A stretch of 64,000 nt of DNA from Adiantum capillus-veneris (GCA_014529385.2 CM043969.1:31658446-31722445); one strand, 5' to 3'; numbered from the stretch's first letter, positions 19,801 through 34,897 are shown. The notes: generated from the sequence alone by a model not told the origin. Numbers and translations are program-made.

Positions 19801-22800
19801 GGCTTCAAATTGCCACATTAGTCACGGTGCCGTGAGGGTTGAGATTGAGGGAGTACTTTTGAAGTGGGATATTAGCACTTTTACCTCTATGTGTATGGAA
19901 GGAAGCAGGGTTCCTACAGGTAGTCTAGTGCAGTCCCGTCCCGTTCGCGTCCTGTTTTCGAGTGTGTGTAGGTGTCACAAACGGGAGCGCATAACAATAT
20001 GAAATACATTCGGATAAATTGGATTTATCACTTATTACTAAAGCCAAAGGATATAGAGAGAAATAGATAGAGAGAGAGATTGTTGCTAAATGGACTATTT
20101 TCTTATTTTCTTCTTTTCTCGAGTACTTTCTTTTTATTGAAATTAGGATATTTAAAGATGTGCACTTGAACCGTAAGGTTAGGAACTGTAGCTCTACTGG
20201 AATTATTAAAAGCCATCAGGAACGGAAAACTCTGATGCGTCATATGATGGTGACATTAAGTATCGCAAAAGGGTTTTACCGTTAGTTCGGTGGGAGATAC
20301 CGGGAAACGAATATTCCTGATGCGTCACGTGATGGGGTGACGGGAGCATCGAAAAGGGAATATCTCATTGGTCTGGCAGGAAACCCGAGCTGGAAAGACA
20401 AATACGCGTAAAGACGCAAGCACAAGAATAAAGATGGGTTCTTAGAAGCTTTTCTTAAAAAGTGGAATATTTTAACGAGTTTTCCGGAAAGAGCAGACGC
20501 TTTCCCGCAAGGAATCTATGTTTGCATTGCATTCCTGCATGTGGTTGCATCCAGGGACGCCTGGGAAGTGTTGTGAAAGGCATTGTTTTTAACTTATAAG
20601 GTTTTATTGAGTTTTTGGGCAGGTTCAAAACAATTTTAAAATATGCCGGCCGCCCACTTAATAAGTGGGCAGCCACTTAGAAAATAAAGCAACAAAACCA
20701 GCCAACAGTACTTGGGACCAGAAGATGGGTTGGTCCCCCCCCCCGTAATAGTATCTTTATTACTGAGGAGAAGTCTATACAAGCACTTGAACCAACGTAT
20801 TACAACGTTCGTTCTACAATAAGACTTGATGGTTCCAGGAAGCCTCGGTTTCCGATTCCTAGGGCAAAACCCTATTCCAAGGAACTTCCGTTCCTTATTC
20901 CAAATCCTTGAGAACCAAGGTTCTCGCCTCTGGATCTCACCTTCGAGACTCAGGGCATGACATCCCTGCAACTCTCTTTTCCAACTCTCTTTCCAGAGTC
21001 CTCTTCCCGCAGAACAACTCTGCTTTCCCGGACAAGAAGTCCTTACTTGGGAATCCCAACTTCCGGATCACAACTTGAGAGACTACCTCTCTCCAATCCG
21101 TGGATCTACTTCCCAAACTCGGGTACGAAACCCTTGGCCTGATCTGGCTCTAGTTCCTCAGAGCGCTTTTCTCCTACAGAGGCTCATGCCTTCCTCTGCT
21201 CCTACTCCCTCACGAAGAGGAAGTACACCTGCAATCAAATACTCAAAGATCATAACATGAAAACCCTTACCTTCAAAGTATCGACGCTCTAACGCAACTC
21301 GATTCTCGAAAAGCAATTCCCCGGAAGAGATCTCTACATAGAAAATCCTCTCTTCCAATCCTATACACAAAAGAGGTGTGTTCTCGGGTTCCTTCTCATA
21401 AATCAGCCCCGTCTACGACGTTTATGGGCTCAAAACAGAGAAAAACAGCAGCTTGTCGCAATGGAAACACGCTCCGTAGGCACTTCTATCGCGAGGGAAC
21501 TCGCGCACTGGGTCTTGGCGACATCGGATACACTTGGGACAGTCATGAGCATCACCGGCAAACGTCTTCTTTGCGGGTGAACTCTACAGCAGCATCTCCT
21601 TCTTGCAAAAACTGATCCTCCGCTCTGAGCGAGGGCATGTGATGCTTTTATAGCTCCTAGCCACGGGCACGAAAAGCTACTCGCGTAGAGATCACGGCCG
21701 TTTTTTTTTTTCATTTTTTTTTTCGTTGTTCTGCTTGAAAAAGAGAGATAGAAAAAGGTGGCTGATCTGTGGCCTTATTTATCAGATGGCTGCCCACTTC
21801 TTAAATGGGCGGCCGGCATATTTTAAAAATAGTCTGAATCTGCAAAAACTCAATAAAACCTTATAAGTTAAAAACAATGCTTTCACAGCACTTCCCAGGC
21901 ATCCCTGCACACACAATTGCAATGCAGACATAGACTTCCTCGCGGGAAAGCATCTGCTTTCCCGAAAAGCAATCCCGCTTTCTCAGAAAGGATCTGTTTT
22001 TCCTCAAAGTTTCCTCTGAACCCATCTTCATTCAAGTGCTTGCTTTTCCTTGTGCACAATTCTAACATAGTTCGGAATTTCCTCCCGACTATGGATATTC
22101 CCTTTACGATGCACCCGTCACCCACCTTGTGACGCATCAAGAATACCCATCACCTAGTCCTTTCCTACCGAACTTACGGTACAATCTCCTTCACAATGCT
22201 CTATGTCACCCATCCTATAACGCATCAGAGATGTTCGTTCCCGGATGGTCGGATACTTCTTTCCGATACTCCCTGTCACCCATCCAATGTGACACATCAG
22301 AAGTACCCGTTCTTGGTGGCCTTACAGATATTCCCGTTCTCAATGCTTTGTCATTACTTTGAATGACGCACTAGGAATACTCTGTACTCGGATGTCTCTA
22401 GTGAGAAAAGCCCTCTCACTTAAAATTCCAATAATTCAGTTAGAATTATTTTTCCTTGGTGTTCCAAGCGAGAAAACCCTCTCACTTATAAATTCAAAAA
22501 TTCATTTAGAATTATTTTTCTGTAAGATAAAGCCAATTTAGCAACATGAGGAGTGAATGAGAACTTTCTCTCTTCAATTTTGCACTTCGAGGAGTCTATG
22601 GAAGTTCTAAGGTTTCCATGGATGTGTGTGTGCAAGGAATTGAGGGAAGAAGGAGCGACTTTTTGCAAGCCTAATGTGACCCTACATCGGTGCCATTACG
22701 GTTGGCGCTACTCCAAAGAGTCCAACAGAGTGGAGTTTGGTGAAGGTTTTGCAATGGTTTGAGAGAGTCCTTTTTGGTTGGAGTTTTGGAGTTTTTGATG

Positions 22801-25095
22801 GTTTTTCTTGTATATTTTGGTCACCATCGAGTATGATTTCAAGTGTTGAACAACTCGACTCACCTTGTAGTGTCTGGCAGGCAAGGCATGGAGCTCTTGA
22901 GTGGTGGTGTGTATGGGGTGGAATTTAAGTAAATTTCTTGTGTTGTGTTTAGGTGTCTAGGTGTGTGTGTCCGCACGGCGTCTTTTGCTCCATTATCCTT
23001 TGGCGATCATGTTGGAGAGCGAAAATTGCTGGTTGTGCACCCAAAATTTCGATTTTGAGCAGTGATGTATGCACATTTTGGAGGTTGAAGGGAGTTTTAT
23101 GATGGTGGTTCCATTCCAACCATCATTTTTCACAGGTTGTCAGTGAGAGAAAACAGATGCTGCCACAACAACCAACCTCGCTATCTTTGAGGCCGGTTTG
23201 GATGGGGAATAATCTGCATCCAAACGACCTCTAGACAAGCGCGCAAGAAGTGACTATCCCACCCATGCCCAAGCCGAGCGTCCAACCCGAAGGGCTACAT
23301 CCTCTATCCAAGAATCCTCATGCACAAAAACATAACACGGAGGGCACTGAGTGTCAACAAACAAATGCACCACAATGTGCCTGCAACCCGCTCCATCTGG
23401 AGGTGTCACGCTGAACTTGGCAAGAGGCCAAAGTGTCTGCACCAGATCTGTCACTGCTAAGTCCCCTCTGTGGTGTGAGAACTCAGTAGCCTGGGTCTGG
23501 AGCCAGTCCAGGCCTGTGTGCTCGGCCCTCTCTGTGATATTCCTATCACACAAGGGAAAGCAGAAACCCACTGCTGTGTCCAGGGCCTCACTGCCTCTAG
23601 CTGCAAGAAAGAGGACGTGGACTCGAAAGCTGGCCTCCTCCAAGTCGGAAGAAGAATCACCCAAAAACCGAATGAAGTTGTAGTCGAAGAAATCCCAACG
23701 TCTACCAATGTCGAAGCTGGTCAGACTTCTGGGGATCGCTGCAAAGGGAGAAGTGAGCACCAAAAAAGGCGGCCTCAAGTGGGGTTGTCCCTCTCGAGCA
23801 ACACGGCTCGTAGCAAAAGCACTACCAAGAGAACGCCTCGCGGCAGAAGCGTGTCCAGTACCCTGTGTCTGAGGAGGAGTGGCAAAAGGGTCGGGAGACG
23901 AGGCTGTGGGCCCCATCAGGGATAGAGGGGCGGGGGGGGGGGGGGGGGGGTGTGAGGGGAGAGGAGGTGGGGGAGGTGGGGCGGGACGGCGGTGGCCGAG
24001 GGAGGAGGAGGCGGTGGTGGAGGAACAGAAGAGGACGGGGCCTCCTCAGGCAGGTCCTGCTGAAGGGGGTCCAAACGGTTCCCAGTCGAAACCCAGTGCT
24101 ACTGAGCTGCACAAGATCGGCCACTAGGAGCAGTAGTGGGGTGAGCTCTCCCTTGAGGGCGGCGGCCGGGCGCTTGCTGCCAACCATCAGCTGGCTGGTC
24201 ACTGGTCTCTATTGAAGTATCAGCCTGTGCGTCCTGTTTACCTGGCTGCTTGACATGCTCAGCCTTGGGAGTTTGCGCATGCGCTGTGGGTCGAGGTCTC
24301 GTGCGAGGACAGGCTTTGCCATATGCCCCATCTGCCTGCATATGAAACACTGGTTCGGGAGACCCGAACACTCCACACTCTGTCTAATCCATCCCCCGCT
24401 TACCCTAGGCAGCAGTACCACCTTGGGGAGGGAGTGCGTGTCACGAACGAGAACCGGCACAGTAGGTAGACCTACGGCCTTGGCCACAACTGAAGCTGTC
24501 ATGCGTGAAGACTCCAGAACTGTCTCAAATATGGAACCAATACTGGGTAGAAGGGGATGGTACTCTCGCATCAGGCCAGGGAAACAGATCGAAATCGGTA
24601 AGTCTGCCTCCTCCTTGAGCACGTCTTTAGTGGGGTCAAAACCGTGATGCCAACGTCAGAAGTAAGCTCGAGCTGCTCTGATGCCGAGTGGGCTCATCGA
24701 AATCACCTTGGTCATCATACCTGCAGACTCGAACTCGACCTGGTACTACCATCTCCCAAGGATCTGGACATTTGTGATCTTGCCCACATCAGAGAGAAGA
24801 CTGTCCTCTAGTAAATCCCGAACCTCGCCCCGACTAGGCCGAGTGCCAATGATCTTACAGATAACCAAAGTTGCTTGGAGGCACTCCACTTCGGCCATCA
24901 AGCTCACTTGCTCTTCTGGCGAAAGAGCAAGTCAAAGGGTCGACTTCGCGGTGTCGGGTGAGGGGGCTTCACTGGATTCCCTCTGAGGTGGAGCAGAAGC
25001 CGCCATTCTGTGTCTGCTGCTGAGTCGAAGAAGGCGAGAGGACGCGAAGCTCCCAGAAGGCCGTGGGGATAGACTCCTGCAAGCAAAAAAAAAAA

Positions 25096-25138
<43 letters not shown>

Positions 25139-28100
25139 GGGGAGGTAATGTATGCGGGAATGTAAGGGGCAGGCGAGCGGGGGGCTAAGGCGCAGGGGTC
25201 GGCTGAAGGTGAGAGAGCTAGGGGCGGGCAGGCTGAGGCAGGCTGGGGCTGAGGCGGGCAGGGCTGGATGCGCGAAGGCAGGCAGCGTAAAGTGAAGGGC
25301 AGAGCAGCGGGAAGGCAGTAGAGGGGGGTGGGGATGGTGGGGGAGATGGGCTGAGGAAGCGAGCGCAAGAAAATGGGGGAACGTAGCGGCAGCGAGCTCG
25401 CGTTCCGTGTGTCATCTCACATATGCATGTTACAAGACATAGGAGAAAAGTCGCCGATGAGCACTCCCCCCGCAAATAAGCATCCAGGTACGGGTAGAGT
25501 TGTTCAATGGCTCCCTCATCACTCCTACCGCATAACCTAACAAGGTCCAGGCCGGAAGATATAGAGGCCTTTTACAACCAAACACCCCCCTGACCGCAGC
25601 TTGCATCGTTTAAAGGTTCAAGCATACAACCAAACGCTCCCCAGACATCGTGTCTGCGTCATTCAATGGTTTTCCAGCAGACAATGAAACGCTCCCCAAA
25701 CATCCCATCCACGTCGTTCTAAAGTTCCGACAATATCAAAACAACATTTCTCACTACTCCACCTCGGAGTAAATCACGAATCATTCAGACCAAAGTCAAA
25801 CAATTCAAATTGACACCAATACAGGTTCGAAACAGATACCAGCCATTTTAAACAATTTCCAAACAAGATCACCAAACAATTTCCCAAACAGATTCAAACT
25901 TTAAAAGCAATCTCGACACCACTTGTGCTCGAAAAAACGGTTGGCTTTCCATCCTAAAACCTACACCAAGATTAGGGTTAGATTTCTTCCATAAGGTTGT
26001 AATTGATCGCAGCATGGTCCATAAACTCTTGAATAGTCGAAACAAGCCTCGACAGATAGTCCTTGTGGCGATGATGGTAGCCCTTATATACTAATTTCAC
26101 TAGACCTCCAAGGTTATCAGTTTGACAAGAGACACCTATTGAGAGATGTCGAGGAATTTCAAGTCATAATCTGCTAGGGTTTCTGTGGAAGCCTTTCAGG
26201 ATACCCCACTCTGCTAGAAGCTGCGATCCGAAGAAAGATGTTTGAAGGCATGTAACTTCGGGTAAAAATTTTCTTGAAAGTTTGCCAAGTCCTTGGAGTG
26301 AGCGGCTTGGTAGCTATAGACATCCACCGCTGCATGGCATTGCCTCTGAGAAAAAAAGCGGCTTGAAAAAAAGTCCTTGATCCTTCTCTTGCAAGTGATC
26401 TTTATGGCTTATGCCCTCTCAGACAGAGAGATGAAGACGGGAGAGCGCCCGATGCGCGATGGAGTAAGGGTGGGAGTGGCTAATAAGTCCGGGGTCGGAC
26501 ACAAAGCTTCTTTCATAAAATTTTCCGTAAAATCTGAAAGCGCCATCTTGCTTTTTCTGCTCTTTGATAGGACCAGTATGCTTTCAGAAAAGCACACGCC
26601 TGAAGCTCTGATACCACTATAATGGGGACGTGCACCACATCGACAGGCACCACGTGCCAATGGAAAAGAACAGACTGAACAACTCTAAGCACTTCAAATA
26701 ACAACTGAACTGAAAGAGGCAATTTATTCAATTCTCACAGTGCTATTGCTTAGCACATGACTATTGATGTGCATGGACAAACTAAGCATATCAATGTTCA
26801 TTGCCCCTCTGATTAGGATTATGATGAGGATGGTCATATCAGCTTGGAGTATTCTTCCACTATTGACAATCTTGGGGATCTTCTCACCAAGCCTCTGCCT
26901 CTAATATTGGCGCTGAAGAGTGGTGTTGGAACTATGTCATCACAGGATGGCATCCTAGGTTGCATGTCATGGGTATATGTCCACAATGGCCATGCATATG
27001 CATTTACAGCCCATTTTTCCTAATCATTACTTTTTTAGCTAATCTGGCATATTTTAGGTGAAGTGGCACTTTTGTGAGCTTTTCATATTACTCGTCATGA
27101 TCGCGATGGTATGGAAGCTTAAGTATGAGCTAGTCAGACCAAATTTGGGTGCCCCCTATTTTATAGATTCTAGGTCACTAATTAAGTATATAACTACTAC
27201 CTTTACATTCTCATTCATCCAGTTGTATGAGCACTTTCTTGAGTTATTTCTCTTCGGTCACACATCGATGTGAACTTTTGGTCTCATATATAAGTCATTT
27301 TGCCCTTTTGAAAACGTTAATATAACATTTCATCTCATTTCATTTCATTTTCCGCCCCTCTTTCTATCTCTCTCTCTGAGTTTGTCTTGTGTATCTGCAC
27401 TCCTCTCTCTATTCCTTCACTCTTTCGATTTTGTCGCTCGGCACGTTTTGCAGAATAAGGTGAATGTAGTGAAAATTGCTTTTTACAACTTTTCTTAAAG
27501 AAATGAAAGACCACAAGCATACCACACTCATTGCAAGCACATCTTGTCAAGAGTAGAACCCCTTTCATTGCTCATTATCTGCCTCTTGTCACAGACTCAT
27601 ATAAACAGGCAAAGCAATGGCAATAATTTTGCACATTTCACTTTACATGTCCTTCTTAGAGACTCTATTTTTCCAAATAGATTACCAGAAATGTCTACTC
27701 AATTAGTGGGCCACACTATCAAAATTACCAAACCATGCGCACCAAAAATTCTACTTACAAGTTCCATTTGCTTCCATTTTTCTCCTTTGGTGGCAATCCG
27801 ATACCCCAGTTGTTTGATTCATACGTAAAATCGAGCCTGCAATATATAAAATAGCTATCAGCATCTAAAAGGTTACCCTTATATTTTACCCACATTGAAC
27901 TTAATGCGTCATAACTACCTATTGAACCAATCCCCAGAGTTGTACGAGTCTCGATCAAGTGATTTGGATCGTAGTATGTCATCTCCAGCATGATAGAATG
28001 GTATCCCCTGTTTGTAGTGCAAGCAACCACAAGACTTTACTCAAAAACTCACCTTTAAAGGGAGAAGAAAGATGTGTTAATGTTGTCTCAAAACCAGACT

Positions 28101-28722
28101 GGCTCATGAGACCAAAGTCTGTTTCCTCACAAGAAAGAGTGACATACAAAGAGCTAACAGCAAGAGATCTGATTAGAAAGGAAGTTCCTAAAAGAGCCTT
28201 AGCTATAAGCTACACCACAGAATTTTCCATGCAGCTGACAAACCACAAAAAGGTCCAGAGAGCCTACGCCTGAATGCCCAAGCAAGAAAACTAACATTAA
28301 ATGCGTGAATCTGGCTAAATCTAGATCAGAAAGCTCTTGCTACAGCTGAAATTCTCGGGTATGCAAGATTCACAATGCATTTCATGTGAGTCTATTGAGA
28401 TCTTTCAAAGGTGAAGTGCCAAACAACAAGGAGCTAGAGGAGCAATCAAAGGTAGAAGAAACCAAGGAGATTCTTATACCTGAGCAAGTCCTATCACACC
28501 AGGAACGCAAAAAGTAAGCTGGTCCACAGATATTTGCTCAAGTTCAGGAATTATCCAGACCTTGATGCAAAATAGGAGGTCGCACATACTCCTCAAATAC
28601 TAGAGCTTTACCTTGAGGCTTTTGGTCTAGCTCCAAGTATTCCAGAAGTGCATGTTGAATTAGGGGGTTGAATATGGTGCGGTGCGTGTGGCACAATAGG
28701 GGAGCCACACTTTTAGGGGGGT

Positions 28723-28757
<35 letters not shown>

Positions 28758-31700
28758 GTGGTTTATGTCAGAAAGTGATGACATGGCAACCACTGGCAAA
28801 AGAGAAGAGAGAGAATGTGATCGTAAGATGATGATGTGGCACCTACTGTATATGGCTGCTGACATGTCAACCACCCGATTTACGGCACAAAACCCATAAA
28901 AGCTGACATAGCAGTTTTGCGTTAAAAAATAAATCTTTTGGGTGGTAGCTGTTAATAGCAGTTGCGTTTGAGTGACTGAGATTTTTGCATCAGTTGCTTT
29001 TCAATGCGGGTCACTTCTGTCAGTCAGCTTGGAGGCACGAACTATAGAGTAACTCTCCCAGAGTGGTACTCAGTGATTCGGGGCCAGTGCATATGGGAGT
29101 GGAACTCTGCCAGAGGCTGAAGTCCGTGGCCTATGAGATATAACGATGTATACATGTGTGTCCTCTGGGAATCCAGAATCAAAGTAGAATTGAAGCTCGT
29201 TGGTACTGCCAGCATGTTCAGAGTTGCACTTTGAAGCAGAAATGAGCTACACAACCTTGTATCTTAACACTTCAGGCATTCAAAGTCCAACAAACAGTAC
29301 CTGTGACAACGCAATGATGCTGGATGCTAGAGAGTTGATTCTGCATCTCTCTTTTAAAGTAACACTTCGTGCAGTCTGAGCATAAAACAAAAACACAAAT
29401 TGCTTCAAGTCCTAGTTTCAAAAAAGAGCACTGACTGTTTTCAGGAATTGTTGTACAAACATATTTGCGGAAGTTCGTACAAGTAAAAAAATGCAAAAAA
29501 AGGCGACATTGAAAAACATTAACTAGGAGTACATGTTTCCTCTAGTGTGCCATACTAGTCAGTCATCATCACTTTGACGGTTTGTCAGCAGGACATCCTA
29601 ATCACTTAGCTTCTACAGCCCAACAGGGGATGCAAAAATAGAAAACTACTGGAGCCCATGACTATGTTCAAGTTTCAGAAATTTCACAACAGAGTCAATT
29701 TCGTGAAATTTCATAACAGAGTCAATTCCACAGACTGGAAGACTTTGTAGTAGTGATTAGCAGATTCGAACAAGTAGGAGAATGTAAGAAGGACCCATGA
29801 AAATTAGGAGCAGATTAGTTTAAACTTCATTCACTAGGCTTTGGACGGATTGTTGTTTCAATATTTTCACATTTAAAGGATGCATGTTGTGTTGAAGAGC
29901 TAAAAAAGGATATTTACGAAGTCCTTTCTTTTTCTGTGAAGGTTAGGCTCCTGCATGCACTAGTCAATAAGGTGGCAGTAAAATTTATCCACAAAGATGA
30001 AAGCAAAAATTAAGCAGTATAATTGATGAAAAAGGGTGATCAAGGAGATGCATGAACAAAACAAAATGCATTATCGTCAAAACATTTTATATCACATGAT
30101 TTTGGTACAGTACGTCATTCCTAGGAGTTGCCTTCATGTAAAAAGCGCTTGCATCCTGTATCTGTGGACTGCAAGCTATGCTTAAAGTCACCCTTCATTT
30201 TCTTGTGGTTCAAAATTAATCCAAAAAGTACAAAAGTAGAGGACATTAGGCTGGCAAGAGCATGGACATAGTTCACAGCAACAAAAATCATTACCTTGAG
30301 CATTATGACATCAAACAACGTTTCATTATCATGAGCTGAAACGTAGTTTATCTGCACAAAAAATGTTCACTATCATCACAGCTTTTAGAGTGACTTTCAC
30401 TATGAAGAAGATCATCATGTGTACATAAACAAGCCCATAAATTAATAGGATAAACCATCATGGAGAATAATTTGCAAGTATGTGCAAGCGTGTGTGTGTG
30501 CGCGCGCAGTTTCTGTTTCTGCTCAGTCCTGTACAGAACCTCTGAGAGTGAGTGTGTGCCCTTGGTGAGAGTGTATGATCCATGCATATGGATCCACATA
30601 CCATACATTACGTATGGTACAATGGATCTGTACATTGGTCATAACCTACCTTGATTGGCTCGATAATTTGATAATGTTCTTGATAGACATGATACTTCAT
30701 ATGGACACTCCCATATGTAGCATAGCGAATATTTGGCTTTCGATAATTTTATTGCTCCTTTTAACCTCTTGGATTTATGGTCTGACACGAAGTCGAGTGT
30801 CATGATAAAGGTTGTTCATCAAAGACATTTTGTCAAAGTTTACATTATTCACATGAATTCAATGCCATCAAAAGGGTGAAGCTTGATTATGGGCAATGGA
30901 CTAATGCAAACCAAGAGCTTATGAATGCTTTGTATTCCCACTATCAAACCATTTTTGCAGCTTCTCCAGCTATGTTGTTTTACATGATTAACGGAATTTG
31001 CAATTGTATGTTACAGCCATCTTGTCTTCAGCAGATGCCTTGGCTTTGGAAAGAAATTCACATAAAAAGGATTGAAGCGGAGGCTATTATCTCTTGGTCA
31101 TTGGAAATCTCCTAGACACGATGGTCTCATAAGTTAATTTGTTTGTTCAGTTTTGGGATACACTCGAGAAGCCATTGTTGCCAGTTATGAATCAAGCATC
31201 GCCAAAGCAGTCACTTCCTCATTCTTCGAAGAGGCTGTTACACACTTGGACACTCCAAGCAAGAAATCAATAGCAACACACGTAGAAAATCTGCAAATAA
31301 CTGAACTGAACTTGAATAGAGAGAAATGAATGAAATAAAATGTTATATTAAAGTCTTCAAAAAGGCCAAAATAACCTATGAGACCAATCTCTTACAAAAT
31401 GGTGAACAAAAGAACTAGAACAAAGATACTACTTCTAGGATACATCCACATCTGCACTCTGGATGTCAAGAAAGTATGGTTCGAATCCTCTGCTGTAGTC
31501 TCCATCGATGCTATGTAGCCCCTCTCCTGCCGGAAGTGGTCGAATGAGTGTGGGCCGAGCTCTGCAGTTATGGCTGCTCCTTTGGCTGTCCCATATCTAG
31601 TGAAAAGAAATCTATAATCTGTGTCTAGGACTGTCTCTCTCTATCTCTCCCCATTAAAGTGTCTCTATATCTGTGTAACTCAAGTAGATATAGCCCAAGA

Positions 31701-34700
31701 CATCTCTAATCCTCATAACTCATGACCCTAGAGAAACCCTCTCTGAATAAGTAGTGGAAACGGCCCCATATCTCATAGTACACTATGCAATGACATGTAA
31801 TGTAGCTCTGTCTCTAGCTCTAGCTCGCATAAGCGGCATATCCTGTTGTCTGTTGGTATCCCTCTAAATCTACCAGTCTCAATCTCCAGCTGATGTGAGG
31901 ATGTACGTGTCACAAACGGGAGCGCATAACAATATAAAATACATTCGGATAAATAGGATTTATCACTTATTACTGAAGCCAGAGGATATCGAGAGAAATA
32001 AATAGAGAAAGAGATAGAAAGTGAGAAGATCGAAACAGTACAGGGGAACAAAAGATGGGCTAGTCCCCCCCTCGTAATAGTATCTTTACTACTGAGGAGA
32101 AGTCTATACAAGCACTTGAACCGAACGTATTACCACGTTCCTTCTGGAATAAGACTTGATGGTTCCCAAAAGCCTCAGCTTCCGATTCCTAGGGCAAAAC
32201 CCTATTCCAAGGAACTTCCGTTCCTTATTCCAATTCCTCGAGAATCAAGGTTCTCGGCTCTGGATCTCACCTTCCAGACTCGGGGCATGGCATCCCTGCA
32301 ACTCTTTTCCAACTCTCTTTCCAGAGTCCTCTTCCCGTAGGATAACTCTGCTTTCCCGGACACGAAGTCCTTACTTGGGAATCCCAACTTCCGGATCACA
32401 ACTTGAGAGACTACCTCTCTCCGATCCATGGATCTACTTCCCAAAATGGGGTACGAAACCCTTGGGTTGATCTGGCTCTAGTTCCAGAGCGCTTTTCTCC
32501 TGCAGAGGCTCATACCTTCCTCTGCTCCTACTCCCTCACGAAGAGGAAGTACACCTACAAACAAATACTCAGAGTTCATAACATGAAAATCGTTACCTTC
32601 AAAGTCTCGACGCTCGAAACGCGACTCCGTTCTCGAAAAGCAATTCCCCGGAAGAGATCTCTCCATAGAAAATCCTCTCTTCCAATCCTACACACAAAAG
32701 AGGTGTGTTCTCAGGTTCCTTCTCGTAAATCAGCCCCGTCTATGTCGTTTATGGGCTGAAAACAGAGAAAAACAGCAACTTGTCGCAATGGAAACACGCT
32801 TCGTAGGCACTTCTTCGCGAGGGAACTCGCGCACTGGATCTTGGCGACATCTGATACACTTGGGGCAACCATGGGCATCACCGGCAACGTCTTCTTTACA
32901 GCTGAAATCTGCAGCAGCATCTCCTCCTTGCAAAGATTGGTCCTCCTCTCTGAGTGAGGGCATGTGATGCTTTTATAGCTCCTAGCCACGGGCACGAAAA
33001 GCTGCTCGCGTAGAGATCGCGGCCGGTTTTTTTTTTTTTTTTTTTAATAATTTTTTTTTTCTGTTCTGCCTGAAAAAGAGAGAGAGAGAAAACGCTGGCT
33101 TATCTGTTGCCTTATTTATCAGATGGCTGCCCACTTATTAAGTGGGCGGCCGGCGTATTTTAAAAATAGTCTGAACCTGCCCAAAAACTCAATAAAACCT
33201 TATAAGTTAAAAACAATGCTTTCACAGCACTTCCCAGGCGTCCCTGGATGCAATCACACGCACAGTTGCAATGCAGACATAGACTTCCTCGCGGGAAAGC
33301 ATCTGCTTTCCCGAAAAGCAATCCCGCTTTCTCAGAAAGCATCTGTTTTTCCTCAAAGTTTCCTCTGAACCCATCTTCATTCAAGTGCTTGCTTTTCCTT
33401 GTACACAATTCTAACACAGTTCGGAATTTCCTCCCGACTATGGATATTTCCTTTCACGATGCTCTATGTCACCCATCCTATGACGCATCAGAGATGTGCG
33501 TTCCCGGATGGTCGGATACTTCTTTCCGATGCTCCCTGTCATCCGCCCGATGTGACGCATCAGAAGTACCCGTTCCTGGTGGCCTTACAGATATTCCCGT
33601 TCTCAGTGCTCCCGTCATTACTTTGAATGACGCACTAGGAATACTCTGTACTCGGATGTCTCCAGTGAGAAAAGCCCTCTGACTTAAAATTCCAATAATT
33701 CACTTAGAATTATTTTTCTGTCAGATAAAGCCAATTTGGCAACAGTACGTATCTGACCAATGGCACAGTGCAAACCATGAGACTTGTGTGTGTCAAAGTA
33801 GTTGGGTCGAATCACCAACCCATCTTCCTGCGAGGTGGAGAAGATGCTCTCTATAGAAAGCAATCTTCGTGCCCAACTCCTGTCGTGGCTCTATCCATGT
33901 CCTCCTGGTATCCAGCTGGATCAGGTCCTAACGAATGAGTCTAGTAATCTCCACCCGTGTAAGAGACAGCGAGGGTGCCTAAAGAGAGTACTGGAAAGGG
34001 AGCAGACTGTCCATGGTGAAGCCATGCGTCTAAAACCATGATGTCATCTGTGCATACCTGCATGAAGTGTCCCCCTGAAGAGCTAACTATCCGAAAGACT
34101 CGAGTGCCAATCTAGCATATCTGTCTCTAGTAGTACCCCACAAGTTGTGCACAAAGGAGACTGATCTGGTAAGCGCCTCAATCTCCATAGGAGAGGCAGC
34201 TAGCTCTACTCGAATGATGGCTTGGGGTACGGAGGCCTTGGCTCTGATCAATCGAGAGATCATAGATACCAAGGGCCTCTCCATACGCCTACAACCATCC
34301 TGGCCTACATAAGGTCCCCATATCTACACCCCATACAACATAGCTTAGGCTACCAAAGTATCAAAGAGCCATAACTTTGTCCGAGGTTCCTGGAACTAAA
34401 CCTGCGAAGACATCCTCTCTGGGCCTCCCAAGCCGCAAAAGCTCTAGTCAGTCTAGTCTTTGCTGCTCTTTGCAAAGAAAACCTCGGCCCAATGAAGACA
34501 ACCCCAAGGTAAGTGTATGCATTTGTACACACTACAATCTCCTGACCATATGTGAAATTCGGTGCTGATCTCCTGACCCACTGTGGTGTGGTGTTAAACA
34601 CCATAACCTTGGTTTTACCAAGGTTTACAGACAATCCACTATCCTTTTCATTAGTGTCTAATGCATCCACCCGTCGCTGCTTACCCTTTGGTGAGTCAAA

Positions 34701-34840
34701 GATCAACACAATATCATCAGCATATAATAACAATAGGATCGACGTCCCTGCCACCTGGGCACCTCTATCACCCTCTCTGTCAATGTCATCAGACACCTCA
34801 TTAACATACATACCAAATAGAGTAGGAGACAATGGGCCAC

Positions 34841-34897
<57 letters not shown>

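Noticed and set aside
19973-22546. Perfect target-site duplication for family Z copy 1
   Set aside because: The flanks GTAGG and TGAGG share only the last three bases, unlike copy 2, so I do not claim it.
23865-24215. Glycine-rich plus-strand frames over 23865-24215
   Set aside because: They are the antisense of the proline-rich LINE-A ORF1 spacer and its C run.
27544-27828. Plus-strand 94-codon frame
   Set aside because: It overlaps the well-supported minus-strand exon 25 and has no similarity of its own.
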